Origin: Thinopyrum elongatum | Taxonomy: Eukaryota; Streptophyta; Magnoliopsida; Poales; Poaceae | Assembly: GCA_011799875.1 (NCBI GenBank) | Contig: CM022302.1 | Location: 323,933,114-323,997,113, forward strand | DNA: 64,000 bases | Reading direction: 5' to 3' | Shown: positions 21,070-33,423 of the stretch, piece by piece | Numbering within the stretch: the first letter of the stretch is position 1 | Layout of the letters: every line of letters begins with the position of its first letter | Position numbers and translations under genes: made by a program | Notes under the pieces: model-generated | Databases searched by the model: none | Told to the model about the DNA's origin: nothing | What the model saw: only the letters and a program-made list of their open reading frames with translations

Positions 21070-21730
21070 ACCACTTGCCAATGCGAGTCCACATTCTACC
21101 TCCACGATTTGTTACAAGTGCGGTGAGCCAGGCCACGTTGCTCGTAGTTGCACTCAGAACAGCATTGCTCCAGCCCAGTCTAGGAGGTCTGCTAGCTATG
21201 GTAAGCCATTTTCCAAGATGATCAGTGCCAAGCCAGCCCCCATTGAACATGGACATGTGCATCACGTCTCAGCTAGTGAAGCTCACGATGATCCTGATGT
21301 CATTCTTGGTACGCTCCTTGTCAATTGTCATCCAGCTTCAGTTCTGTCTGATAATGGAGCATCTCACTCCTTCATTTCTGAAAGCTATGCCCGCTTGCAC
21401 GACATGTCATTTTGTGATATGCCCTCCCCACAACTCATTCAAACTCCTGGATCCAAATGGCAAACTTCGAGGATAAGCTATGGCAATGAAATCCTTGTTG
21501 ACAGACTTCTAATCCTTGCTTCCTTGATAGCTCTCAAGTCCTCAGATATTAACATCATCTTGGGTATGGACTGGATGACAGCTCATCATGCCAAGATTGA
21601 TTGTTCCACCAGGTCTGTACAGCTTACACACCCATCTGGTGAGATAGTCACTATCTCCACTAGAGTTGCAAAGCGTCAACTCTACTCACTTAATTCCAGC
21701 CTCTCCCAGACCTGGAAGATATTCCGGTAG
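21070..21730 (+). pseudogene. Chromovirus gag zinc knuckle and protease
   Basis: A CCHC knuckle (CYKCGEPGHVARSC) starts at 21110. The protease core in the same frame reads LSDNGASHSFIS, with the catalytic Asp at 21350-21352 and Asn where Ser or Thr is usual; a G-to-A change would explain this. The later block IILGMDWMTAHHA is typical of chromovirus proteases. The frame is lost near 21705, where reverse transcriptase continues in another frame. Confidence 0.8.
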
Positions 21731-22412
21731 TCCGTGACTTTCTGGATATCTTTCTCGAGGACTTGCCAGGCATTCCACCTGACAGAGATGTAGAGTTTGT
21801 CATAGTTCTTATTCCAGGAACCGCCCCAATTTCTAGGAGACCTTATAAGATGGCACCCTTAGAGCTAGCTGAGCTTAAGAAACAACTTGATGAGTCCTTG
21901 CAAAAGGGTTTCATCCATCCTAGTTCTTCTCCTTGGGCTTGGCCCGTCCTCTTCGTCAAGAAGAAGGATGTTACGGATCGGATGGTTTTAGATTATCGTC
22001 CCGTTAATTTGGTCATGATAAAGAACAAGTATCCGCTCCCCAGGATCAACGACCTATATGATCAGCTCGTTGGATCCTCAGTCTTTTCTAAAATGGATTT
22101 GAGGTTAGCTACCACCAAATCAAGATCAGAAATGGGGACATCCCCAAGATGGCTTTTGTCACTCGTTATGGCCAGTATGAGTACACCGTCATGTCCTTCG
22201 GTCTAACCAATGCTCCAGCCACATTCTCCCGCTTGATGAACTCGATCTTCATGGAGTACTTGGATAAATTCGTCGTGGTTTACCTCGATGATATTCTTAT
22301 TTAATCGAAGAAAGAGGGAGAGCATGCCGAATATCTCAGACTAGTGTTAGAAAAACCCAGAGAGCACCGCCTTTATGCCAAGTTCTCCAAGTGTGAATTT
22401 TGGTTGCCATAA
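21731..22412 (+). pseudogene. Chromovirus reverse transcriptase
   Basis: The N-terminal block [11 protein letters not shown]...[13 protein letters not shown] is followed by VDYRPVN-like [10 protein letters not shown] one-base shift near 22105 moves the frame. The catalytic YLDD is at 22281-22292 and is followed by TAA at 22302-22304. A second TAA at 22410-22412 lies just before the VTYLGHVIS block. Confidence 0.82.
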
Positions 22413-24079
22413 GTGACCTATCTAGGCCACGTGATCTCTGGTAAGGGCATTGCTGTCAATCCCAACAGAGTTCAGGCCGTCCTTGATTGGACTCCACCTA
22501 AATGGGTTAAACAAGTTAGGAGTTTTCTTGGTCTAGCAAGCTATTGTCGCTGCTTCGTTGAGAACTTCTCCAAAGTTGCGAAGCCTCTTACTGAACTCCT
22601 CAAGAAAGATAATAAGTTTGAGTGGTCCCCACAGTGTGAGCACAGTTTTCAGGAACTGAAAAGACGCCTGACTTCTGGTCCCATACTTGTGCCACCGAAC
22701 TTCTCCAAGGACTTTGTTATCTATTGCGACGCCTCACGACAGGGACTAGGTTGTGTTCTTATTCAGGATCACCATGTGATTGCCTATGCATCTCGACAAT
22801 TGCATCCACATGAGGATAACTATCCTACACATGATCTAGAGCTTGCAGCCGTAGTCTATGCACTTAAGACATCGAGACATTACCTTCTTGGTAACCGTTG
22901 TGAGATTTACACCGATCACCAGAGTCTCAAGTATATCTTCACCCAAACGGATCTGAATCTCAGGCAGAGACTTTGGTTAGAGTTGATTATGGATTACGAC
23001 TTAGGAATTTCTAATACCCCAGGCAAAGCCAATGTCATGGCTAGTGCGCTAAGTCGTAAGTCCTATAGTAACAATCTCATGTTGTTACAAGGTCAACCAC
23101 TTCTCCATGAGGAATTCTGTAAGCTTAACCTTCACATTGCTCCTCGAGGATTCCTTTCTATGTTGGGGGCGAAACCTACTCTTGATGATCAAATCAAGAC
23201 CGCCCAGAGGCATGATGAGGGAATTTCCCGCATCAAGAGAAACAGCAAGAAAGGAGTTGCTGGATGTTTCTCTATGGATGATCAAGGTTTCGTTTACTTT
23301 GAGAACCATTTGGTGGTTCCCAAAGTACGGAACCTGAGGCGGCTAATCCTTAAGGAGGCTCATGAATCCCCTCTCACAATTCATCCTGGTAGTACTAAGA
23401 TGTACCAGGACCTACGACAGAGGTTCTGGTGGACTAGGATGGAGAGAGAAATTGCTCAGTTCATTGCCAACTGCGATGTTTGTCGTTGCGTTAAGGCAGA
23501 GCATCAGAGGCCTACTGGCACCCTTCTGCCTTTAGATATTCCTAAATGGAAATGGGACAAAGTTGGTATGGACTTCATCACCGGCTTTCCTAGGATCAAG
23601 AAATGGAATAATGCTATCTTCGTAGTCATTGATCGTCTCTCCAAAGTGGCTCATTTCTACCTATTCGAGAGAGTATCACTGCTAGTCAGCTAGCTGACTT
23701 ATATATTTCTCGAATAGTGTCGGTACATGGTGTCCCACTAGAGATCAATTCTGACAGTGGTAGTCTTTTCACTTCTCATTTCTGGGAGAGTTTCCAGACT
23801 TCCATGGGAACCCATCTTTCCTTTAGTACCGCTTTCCACCCACAGTCAAGTGGTCGGGTGGAAATGGTTAACCAAATTCTCGAAGACATGCTTAGAGCTT
23901 GCGTTATTTCATTTGGTATGGATTGGGAGAAGTGTCTTCCTTTCGCTGAGTTTGCCTATAACAATAGCTACCAATCCAGTCTTAAGAAAGCACCCTTCGA
24001 GATTCTTTATGGACGAAGATGTCGAACACCTTTGAACTGGTCAGAAACTGGGGAAGACAATTCTTTGGACCGGATATGA
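22413..24079 (+). pseudogene. Chromovirus RNase H and integrase
   Basis: RNase H is seen from YCDASRQGLGCVLIQ through ELAAVVYALK and YTDHQSLKYIF. Integrase begins with an HHCC module (HESPLTIHPGSTKMYQD ... CDVCRCVK). The catalytic residues are in GMDFITGFP, INSDSGSLFTS and SSGRVEMVNQ. The frame shifts near 23655 and again near 24055. Confidence 0.83.
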
Positions 24080-24615
24080 TCCAGGAGGCAGAAGAGGAAG
24101 TTCGCATTATTTGTGACAATTTGAAAACAGCCCAGTCTCGTCAAAAGAGCCAGTATGACCATCATCATAAGGAAGTGGCCTATGAAGTTGGCGACATGGC
24201 TTACCTTCGGGTTAGCCCTCTAAAGGGTACCCATCGATTCGGTATCAAGGGCAAGTTGGCTCCTCGTTACATTGGTCCTTTTTGCATTCTCGCTAAACGA
24301 GGAGAGGTTGCCTACCAGTTGGAACTACCCCCACATCTTTCTCGGGTCCATGATGTCTTCCACGTTTCTCAACTCAGGTGTTGTTTCTCGGATCCCATCC
24401 GCGGAGTAGACCATGAAACTCTTGCTCTCCAAGATAACCTCACATATCAAGAGTACCCTGTTCACATTCTTGATCAAGCAGAGCGTGTCACTCGATGTCA
24501 GAACATCAAATTTCTCAAGGTTCAGTGGTTTCATCATTCAGAGAGAGAAGCTACTTGGGAGCGAGAAGATCATCTTCGACTGGAGTACCCCCACCCTTTT
24601 CCCGATGCCTCCTGA
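24019..24615 (+). pseudogene. Chromovirus integrase tail and chromodomain-like segment
   Basis: The frame reads through the integrase C-terminal block (FGIKGKLAPRYIGPFCIL) and VHDVFHVSQLR. It ends in a chromodomain-like segment (about 24440-24600: YPVHILDQAERVTR ... FLKVQWFHHSEREATWE). This fusion targets integration to particular chromatin in chromoviruses. The stop TGA at 24613-24615 is followed by the conserved TCTCGGGACGAGATTC. Confidence 0.8.
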
Positions 24616-24636
24616 ATCTCGGGACGAGATTCTATT

Positions 24637-24650
24637 GAGTGGAGGCAAGT
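24637..24650 (+). other. Polypurine tract of chromovirus
   Basis: GAGTGGAGGCAAGT precedes the LTR start TGTCACATCCC at 24651. Confidence 0.65.
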
Positions 24651-27600
24651 TGTCACATCCCTAGTCTGGTAATGACCTAGGCTAGCCTTTCATGTTTGCA
24701 TCATGTCTAATTTTCATTGAAATTTGAAATGGGGATGATTCAAACCCTAGCATCAATTATGTTCTCAATTAGGTTCAACTTAAAATTAATTTCAATGATT
24801 CAAAAATGTCCTCTAAAAATGTTCATCATTTCTGGTTTAAGATGAAATCATCTAACAAAATCAGTGCACATTTTTCCAGGACATGTTTGGGCTCTGAATT
24901 AATTCATATTGTATTTGGATTGAAGCAAATATATTCCATAAATATTTCTAATTCTCCAATAATTCTAGAAATTTGTGAGGGGCTTTGGAATAATCCATAG
25001 AGTCCCTACAAAATTTATCAGAAGCAAGAAAATTGATTAGGTTTAAAAAACCAAACTAAACAAACTATAGAAAAGAAATAGGAAAAACACTTACCCGGGC
25101 CAAGTTACCTAGCACTGTTGGCCTGCTACTCTTCTGCCCAGCCCAACCGGCCACTGCACTGTCTTCCACCTCACGCCAGTAGGCGAGGCGCGTGCCCTAC
25201 ACGCGCGCGCTTCGTGCGCCACACAAGCTTCATGCCTGCCCTCCCCTGCCAGCGCAATGCGCTGGGTGATGTAGCCGCTGCAGTCCCAAACTGGACGACC
25301 TCCTCACTCTCCCCCTCTCCCTTGCCTGTTTCCGCCATGGCCGAAGCGCCCGAGGCCCTGCCGACGTGAACCACCATAACCACTGCCGTTCCTTCACCCT
25401 CGCCTTCTTCCATGGGATCCGACGACAACCGCCATCGATTCGACATCATCCGGCCTCCCGCGAGCTCGCGGTCCACCTCTACGGGACCTATGTGAGCTCA
25501 CCATATGTTTCCCCCTCTCTGTTTGATCGTTCGCGCATTGTAGCTAGGTTAATCACTGAGGTCGAGGCTTGCCACTGCCATGCCTCATCATCGCTATCGT
25601 TCTGCCTAGCGTCCGTCGTGTCCGAGCTTGTAGAAAAGCTCCAAGAGGACCCAGGAGGCCGTGGCACACCTCATCCAGCCTCCCCGTGCCCTGCAGTCGT
25701 GCGCCCGCTCGAGCCGTGCTTCGGCCGCTACCACGAGCTCGTTTCCGGTGAGGTCCGGTACCCCCGCGGCCTCCCACCTGCACCCCTTGAGGCGGGCGAG
25801 CACGGGCTATGCCCCCGTTGTCTCAGCCCCCACTCCTGTGGGCCGTAGCGCGGACAACCGCCGGGACCAGAGGTCACTGGCCATAATACGCCGCCCGTGC
25901 CACTGACCGGTGGGTCCCGTCGGTTAGGTGATTAGCTTAGGTCTAATCACCGGCTAATGAAACAACCTGACACTGGTAGACCGGCCCTGCTTCTTTAATT
26001 AATGGGGAAAAACATTTAGGTAGCTTAATTAACTCACTGTTAACCCTGTGTCACTGATGTTTGGACCCCACATGTCAGGTTTGACTCTGGTCAGCGCTAT
26101 TGACTTGCTAATGCAAGCATGATGTAGTGCTGATGTCATAGTATCATTTCTAGATTATTTCTATTTTGGGAATATTTAGAAATTCCACAAAATGTTATAA
26201 ACTTCAAAAAGTCATAGAAAATCAGCCGTAGCTCAGACTGAAATAATTTATATATAAAAAATTATCATAAAAATTAAATCTATTCATCTGTACCATTTTC
26301 ATGCATGAAAAACCAACTTATACATGTTGTATAAGTGAAAACAACTAAATGGCATATTAAATGCTCAACTTTGGAGTTGCATTTGAATCTTCGGTTCAAA
26401 TGGACTTCACCTTAGTTGTTGCTAGTTGCATTAGCACAATACATAGCATATTTGCCATGTCATGATGATGCATCATATTGTTGCATTTGTCGCGTATTGA
26501 TTGCCTTTGGTAGTGTCCTTCTCGATAGGTTCTGCCTCTCCGGTTGGCACCGACTACCTACCCGAGGAGCAGTGCTACCGTGTTGATCTTTCAGGCAAGC
26601 AAACCCCCTTGGTCATTTTGATACAATCCCACTCTCTCACTCCTGCTCTCTTTTATTGCATTAGGACAACAACGCTTCAACTGTTACTTCTGTTGCAGTA
26701 GTTGAACCCATTCCTCTGCATGACCTGTCATTGTCACAGTAAATAGTTAAAACCCGCTAGCATGATTAGGAGTTGCTTCAGCCATGTTGTGACTTCATCC
26801 ATGCCATGCTTGCTATTGCTTAGAGTTGTGTCAGGTCTGATTCATCTGGGAATGAATTGAAATGTTGTGATCATGTTCTGATGTTGAGAGCTAAGTGTGT
26901 GAACATGATTTGGTAAAGGTAGCGATGAGAGGCCATGTAGGAGTACATGGTGGGTTGTCTCATTGAGACCATCCTTAAGAACTGAGTCATGTGTATGTTA
27001 TCCAAGACAGCTACTACCACACATTGGGCTTGAAACTAATGACCCCTCTCAACTTATTAACTGCCCCGATCTTTGTTCAGGAGTTGCAACTAGTTTCTGG
27101 TGTTTGTAGGCCATGCTATTTGTCTACCAAGTGGCACCCAACCAGGTGGGCTTGGGACAGACTAGGCACCATGGCATGGTGTACCAAGCGTAGTTCCATC
27201 CGGCGAGGTGGCTTGGGAACCCTACACACATCGTTTGAGGCCGTGATGGAAACTTCGGCCGGACTTCCCTTGTGGGTTCAGCCTCAGATAGGCGATAAAC
27301 CTGGACTAGAGTCTTGCTTGGTTAGTCAAGTTGTGGCCGACACCCTCGCCAGGCTTCCGCTTGAAGGTTGCCGAGATACATGATGTGTATATGGTGGTAA
27401 GTGGTGAGAGTGTGTGTGAAGAAGTACACCCCACAGGGTAATGATCTATCCGAATAGCCGCGTCCGCGGATATGGACTACTTGGAGAATTATATGGTCAT
27501 AGACAACTAAAAGTGGATACCTTAAAATGCGCAAGATAAGAGTGAGTGCTATGGATGGCCTTCTTGTAGGGAGACGGGAGAGAATCCATAGTGGTGTATT

Positions 27601-28600
27601 TTTGTGGTGATTAGTGGACTCGTGTGCGCCTTCTCACCTCAAAGGAATTGCTGGTAGTCGTAGTTCAGGATAGCCACAGAGTCAAAGCTAGCTTGCTCCA
27701 GCTAAACCCCATAATACCCTTCTTGATACTAATGCATGTATGATAGGATCTGATGTAAGTCTTGTTGAATACCTTTGTACTCACATTTGCTTAATTTATG
27801 TTTTGTAGAGGAGACTTCGGTATCACTAGTAGTTTCGCATGGACTTCGATGAGTAGCTTGTATCCCAGCTACGATCTTGTACCCCTGGGAGGGTTTGTAG
27901 ATAGTCAGGCTTCTCAACCTTTTTCATTAGTAGTTGTGTGTACTCAGACACGTTATGCTTCTGTTGCTTGTATGCTTTGTATGAAGGGTCATGAGACACG
28001 CTGCTTGTAATAAATGTTTTATTGGCTCTTCTGAGCCTTTATCTATATATGAGTTGTTCAATTATGTTGTGATGCCATTTTGTACAGCACATACTTGCAT
28101 GTTATGCATACGTGGAATGTGTATTGCTATGTGTGGGGTTCGACACTTAGTTGTTTGCCTTTGGTAGCCTTTCTTATGGGGAAATGCTCCCTAGTACTTC
28201 CGCTGAGCCATAGTAGTTCGCTACTGCTCCGGAACACTGGGATTGGCCGGCATGTATCCTTCTTTCTTCCTATGTCTATCCCTTCAGGGAAATGTCACGC
28301 ATTGTTCCTTTAAGTCCTTGTAGCTTTCTATGACTTGGGTTCATACGTTGATGACCGACACGTTCATTGTTGGGTTACGTATGCCTGTCCCTGTACGACT
28401 GTGCCACCTTGGTTCACGACTAACCATGTCGACCCGGTGTCATATGGATGCTAGCGACACAATCATATACGTGAGCCAAAAGGCGCAAACAGTCCTAGCC
28501 AAGGTAAGCCTGCAGCCGTGGGAATACTGTGCGTGAGGCAGCAAAGGGATATGATTTGTTACATGCTATATCAGTGTGACTTATGATCGGGGTCCCGACA
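24651..28600 (+). repeat. 3' LTR of chromovirus (about 3.95 kb)
   Basis: It starts TGTCACATCCC and ends GGGGTCCCGACA at 28600, exactly where copia 2 coding sequence begins. The terminal inverted bases TGTC...GACA support the limits. It includes a GC-rich block (25100-25920) and an AT-rich block (26140-26320) shared in layout with the left LTR at 1-3766. No convincing gene is present: open frames here are short and unrelated to known domains. Confidence 0.8.
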
Positions 28601-31485
28601 CTTCATGTGCAACAAAGGAATTCTTGGTGGAAAGATTGCGGATGCAATTGACGTCAACAAGAAGAATTTTCATCTGGCGTTTCATCCAATCGTGATGCTT
28701 ATCATGCTTTTGATGAAGGGAAACAAGGAGTTCCCTATCATTTAGTGCACGAGCACGCTTCTGAGCCCTCTGAGGTACTGTGCTGGTGGTCGCATCAGTG
28801 TTTCCGTGATGAGGCTGATGAAGCTGACCTACAAGGGGACCGAGAGCAACAACATTTGGAACATGAGTGGCTTCAAGAGGAGCAGAGAAGCTTTGATAAG
28901 CGGCATTGTCTTCATGGAGAGGTTCTTTGGCTAGCTGGGGATAAATGGCTTCATGAGACATGTCAACATCAGGTAAGAAGACAACATGATTACGAGCTGA
29001 AGCTTGATAGTTGATGGTGGAGCGAAGCTTAATCAGACGCATTATCCATGGAGCATAAAACTTCTGGCCAAAGAGATCAATGCCTGAAGCCGCCAGCTAC
29101 CTGATGAAGAAATCATGCATGTTGAAGCAGATGCCATTGAGTATATAGAAGACCAATGTCTTCATTGTGCCTTGAAACTTTGCAAAAGATGAGTGCCCTT
29201 TGATTGGCCACAAATTATGCCTCACAATGTGATAGATGGTGCTGGGCAAGTACTCGAGGTCATTGACAAAGAAGTGAGTGGGGTACTCAGCATCAGCAGG
29301 CAATGGCTTCATCATGGAGAGCATCTGGCTCATGTTGGGCTTTGGCTTCTGAAAGATGCTTTCCATCTCTTTCTCATAGAGCTGAGAACCTAGTTCATAG
29401 AGATCACCAGGAGTGGGCAGGGATGTGAGCTCAAGAATATCTTGAGCTTTGGCTTCATGATGGACATTGCCTGTCATCCACTCAAGGACCCATGTCTTCG
29501 GATCCCTGTTGTAACCTGAGATGTGCAGTGTGGCATATATTGGAGCAGCAATTCTTCATTCCAGTGTTCCTTGTCGATGACAAATGGTAGCAAGCCAACA
29601 TCTCTGAAGCAATCAAGGGCTTCTTCCAAGCAGGGCAGACCAGCCATGGCATCACAACAAAGGCGTTTGTGAGGAAAAATCCAGTCCTCATTGTATAGGA
29701 TGCACATGTAGTAGTTGCATTGAAATGACTCCAGATTTTATCCTAAGACATTTTTGGCTTCTTGTAAGTATTCTTAGCTCTGTCAAAGAACATATTGTGC
29801 TGCCTGAAGTTGAGCACGCTGAAGGAGCTCTTAGTTGTCGCAGCACTGGGAATCCTTGGCATTCTGGGCATTGGCTTCTGTGTTGGAGGACTATGTTCGA
29901 CATGGAACTCATACTGAGGTCCATGCACTTCAGGTGGTGTGAGTATGGGCCATATGACACTAACCAGTTCACCTTCATGATTGAATGCCCTCTCCATGGT
30001 ATGCGGAATAGGTGCAGCAGCAACAACATCAGAGGTGGATGGTTGACTGTCTTCAGTGGCGGTATTGGCTTCGAGCTGCAGATTAGCTTCAATCATGATG
30101 ACATCACTGGCTTCAGTTGCAGTGGCTTCAACTTCAGGTGACACATTTTCAGTAGGAGGAATCACAGGATGTTCTTCAGTAGTTTCTTCTTCTTGATTAT
30201 CATCGGCTAATGCAGCTAGAATATATTTAACCTGATTGGCTTCAGACTCTTGGGCAGTATTTGAAGGGGTGGCTTCAGGAAACACTTCTCGTGTGACTAA
30301 GCTTGTTGCTTGCACTACCTCTTCAATGATACTAGACATGAACAAACAGGGCCTAGGGCCTTTGCGAAGCCCGCGGAATGCGAGCGACACCTGCGGAGAT
30401 GGTGTTGTCTTCTCCATGTCATCTGGTGTGGCTTGGGGGGGTCTCAAGCACTAGAGTAGTCACTTGAGTTGGTGGTGTGCACGGGATCGCTTCATGCAAG
30501 GGGGAGTTGGGGTATTGCTCTTCCCAGAATTCATCTTGAGCAATTGGCATAGTGGGACCGCCAATGCTTATGGGTTCATTGTTCGTAGGAACAGGCGATG
30601 ATACCGGGTTCTGGGTGACCCGAGGAAGGACTTCATCCTCATTTCTTTCCACATTGTCTTCGTGACCAATGTCTTCAGCTGCGATTGGGTCAACAACTAG
30701 AATTTCTACATTGACATAGGCCTATGTGGGAGCAGGCTCAAGCACAACCATTCGTCATTCTTGGTGGGAGGAGGTAGGCAAAGCAACTGAGATGGGCTTC
30801 ACAATCCGCGGCTCTTGATGAGGAGATGAAGATGTTGGTGCTTGTGCCCTTCTCGAAGCCTTTGAAGACTTCATCTTCTGCCTTTTCTGAGAATGAGAGG
30901 CATCATAAGCTTCTTGGTGCTTACCCTTCCTGGCTTCGGCTTCATCTTGCTTGGTCTTCTTCCTTTCAGAAGCAACAGATGGTTCAGTTGTTCTTGTACC
31001 AGCAAAGCTTGTTGGGAAGATAATCTTCGGCATATCTTGCCTTGAAACCTCAGCTTCGGGAACGACTAGCTTCTTCTTCTTTGCAAGCTTGGGGTCAATG
31101 GCAGGACGACCAAGAGCATTTCTTTTCAAGCTCTCATTGTGAGCTTGGACGCACTTTGATGCATAGTTCTTTAGACGCTCACGGGAGCCTTTGGCTTCAT
31201 CACGACGCGTCTGGAATTCGGCTTTTAGGTCAGTCATCATCAGCTTGAACTTCTCAATGTCAGTGGCGCTGAACTTGGCCACATGTTTCTTGAAGACTGC
31301 CTTCTCATGATCAATCTTGTTCTTTTGCTCAATCACTTTCTGAGCAATGGCTAGTTCGTGATTAACAAAACCTTGGAAGGTAACGCTAATGCCAATGGGA
31401 AGCTATAGATCTTCAAGAGATAGAGAGGGATTGTCAAACCACTCATCAATGAAGTTATTCAGAATGTCAGCATCGAACAGAGGTA

Positions 31486-31626
31486 GGTTCTTGAAGATAT
31501 CATCTTCTTACTGGTTGTTCTTGATCAGCAGCTCCAATGCATCATCATCAAGATCTTCATTGCTTGACAGATCGGTTCTTGAAGATATCATCTTCTTACT
31601 GGTTGTTCTTGATCAGCAGCTCCAAT
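31486..31626. repeat. 88-bp tandem duplication, second copy split by CACTA
   Basis: Copy 1 is 31486-31573. Copy 2 begins at 31574 and is interrupted at 31626; its remainder resumes at 33424-33458. The copies look identical or nearly so. A period of 88 is not a multiple of three, so it breaks the coding frame. Confidence 0.85.
31624..31626. repeat. CACTA target-site duplication AAT (left)
   Basis: Three bases before the CACTA terminus, repeated at 33421-33423. A 3-bp duplication is the rule for this superfamily. Confidence 0.85.
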
Positions 31627-33420
31627 CACTACTGGAATCTGGCATTTTGCCATCTGCCAGCTCTTTGCCGTCTGCCAGCTGATGGCAAAGAGGCTCTTTG
31701 CCGTCTGCTTTGGTAAAGCAGACGGCAAAGAACAAGCTGATGGCAAAGCGAGTCTTTGCCATCAGCTGGCTCTTTGCCGTCTGCCAGCTGACGGCAAAGA
31801 GGAAAAGGCAGACGGCAAAGAGCCTGGTGGGCCCCACGGGGCACGGCGTGGCTAGGTCAACTTCTTTGTCGTCTGCTAGCAGAGGGCAAAGAGGTCAACT
31901 TCTTTGCCGTCTGCTAGCAGACGGCAATGTCCCTCCTTTGCCGTCTGCTAGCAGACGGCAAAGATTCTTTGCCATCTGCTGGCAGACGGCAAAGAGGTGG
32001 TCTATCTTTTTTTTTTGCGGGTAAAAAAAGGCGTTGCCTCCACCTCCTCTCTCTCTCCCCTCTCTCTCCGCCCGGCCCCACCCCTCTCTCTCTCTCTCTT
32101 CCCTCTCTCTCCCGCACCGCAAAGAAAAGGCAAAACACACAGATGTATCAACCTTTTGATTTTTTTGAAAATCTAAACAAGGTCAAAAGAATATGAAATT
32201 TGGCACGGTATTGGTTTATAAGTCCTAGAAGACGTGGAAAAAGTTTAAGAAAATTTACTAAATTTTTGCATGTCTGTTTTATCAAAAGAAATAGGATGAA
32301 CAAACACAAATCTTATGCTGATTTCCTATTGGTTGGAAACTTTTTCCCCTGGATCGATGACATGGCAGGGGCATCCAACCCAACCACGCATCGCACGCAC
32401 CCATCGTGCGTGGGGCCCTCAGCATCGCTCGCACGCATCGCACGAACAGACAAGCCATCGTCACATCGTGCACAGGGCCCTCTCCCTCGTCCCTTATCCA
32501 CCCCACCCCACGATCTCTGTGTCTCTATCTCTCGCACCATTCTCCCTCTCATCGGCTCAACAAGCTCCCCCGCGTACCGGTCCTCATGCCGGAGCCACCA
32601 GCCGCGGGTCCTCCGGCCGGCGAACCCTCCACCACAGCCGGCAGACCTCCGGCCTCCCCTTCCTCTGCTCTACCTCCTTCGGCTCCCTTCTTCTCCCGCT
32701 ACAACGCGCCACAAGATCCGATCCACTCTTCGGTCACCAGCCTTGGTCCTCCGGCCAGCGAACCCTCTGCCGGCACTGGCAGGCCCCCAGCCTCCCCTTC
32801 CTCTGCTCTACCCCCTCTCTGAATCCTCTCTCTCCAGGAACCAGCGGGGCGGACGGCGCGAGCAGGGCACGGCCGCTACGGGCCTGTGCGGGCAGGGCGG
32901 CCGGCGCGGGAGGCCGCTACGAGCGACGCGCAGGCGGGCGGCGGTAGCAGGGCGCGGGCGGGCGGCGCGAGCAGGGCACGGCCGGCGCGGACAGGGCGGC
33001 CAGTGTCCTCCGTTAGGCTCTGATTGCTGCTGTGGACACGACCAACAAACATGAAACTAATGATGAACGGACGGACATGAACTGGACACAAACACGAAAC
33101 GGACAGACACGAATGACAAACGGCGGCGTGGCTTCTGTACCGCATTATTTTTATTTTTTAATTTTAATCCCATTCTTTGCCGTCTGTTGTACCTCGGCTG
33201 ACAGCAAAGATGCTCGCTTCGCCGTCCGTAGGTTGCTCGGCAGACGGCAAAGACACCCACCTCTTTGCCGTCTGCCAGCAGACGGCAAAGTGGCCTTTGC
33301 CGTTATCTGTTCAGCCGGACTGTTGGCCGTCTGCTGGCAGACGGCAAAGGCTTTGCCGTCCGCCAGGCATGCCTTTGCCGTCTGCTATGGCAGACAGCAA
33401 AGCAGCTGATTCCTGTAGTG
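31627..33420. mobile_element. Non-autonomous CACTA (En/Spm) DNA transposon, 1794 bp
   Basis: The ends are CACTACTGGAATC and, inverted, CACTACAGGAATC, with AAT on both sides. The subterminal regions (31640-32000 and 33170-33410) are packed with TTTGCCGTCTGC and its complement, often as the palindromic pair CTTTGCCGTCTGC...GCAGACGGCAAAG, the presumed transposase binding sites. The interior has a CT-rich tract (32038-32115), a GC-rich stretch (32840-33000) and no transposase, so it must be moved in trans. Confidence 0.93.
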
Positions 33421-33423
33421 AAT
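33421..33423. repeat. CACTA target-site duplication AAT (right)
   Basis: Matches 31624-31626. Confidence 0.85.

Larger units (their letters stand above)
21070..28600 (+). mobile_element. Chromovirus (Tekay/Del type) Ty3/gypsy element, 3' part
   Basis: The element starts in mid-gag at the edge of the Athila-like LTR and runs through protease, reverse transcriptase, RNase H, integrase and a chromodomain-like C-terminus to a complete 3' LTR at 24651-28600. At least four frameshifts and two in-frame stops show that it is much older than the Tat element, in keeping with its outer place in the nest. Its 5' half lies outside the window. Confidence 0.85.

Noticed and set aside
24651..28600. A host gene hidden in the 4-kb stretch after the chromovirus
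   Set aside because: The TG...CA limits, the polypurine tract and the shared layout with the left LTR explain it as an LTR. The frames are short and unrelated.
31640..33410. CRISPR-like array (regular TTTGCCGTCTGC repeats)
   Set aside because: The repeats are inverted and irregular and lie within CACTA termini with a target duplication, in plant DNA.
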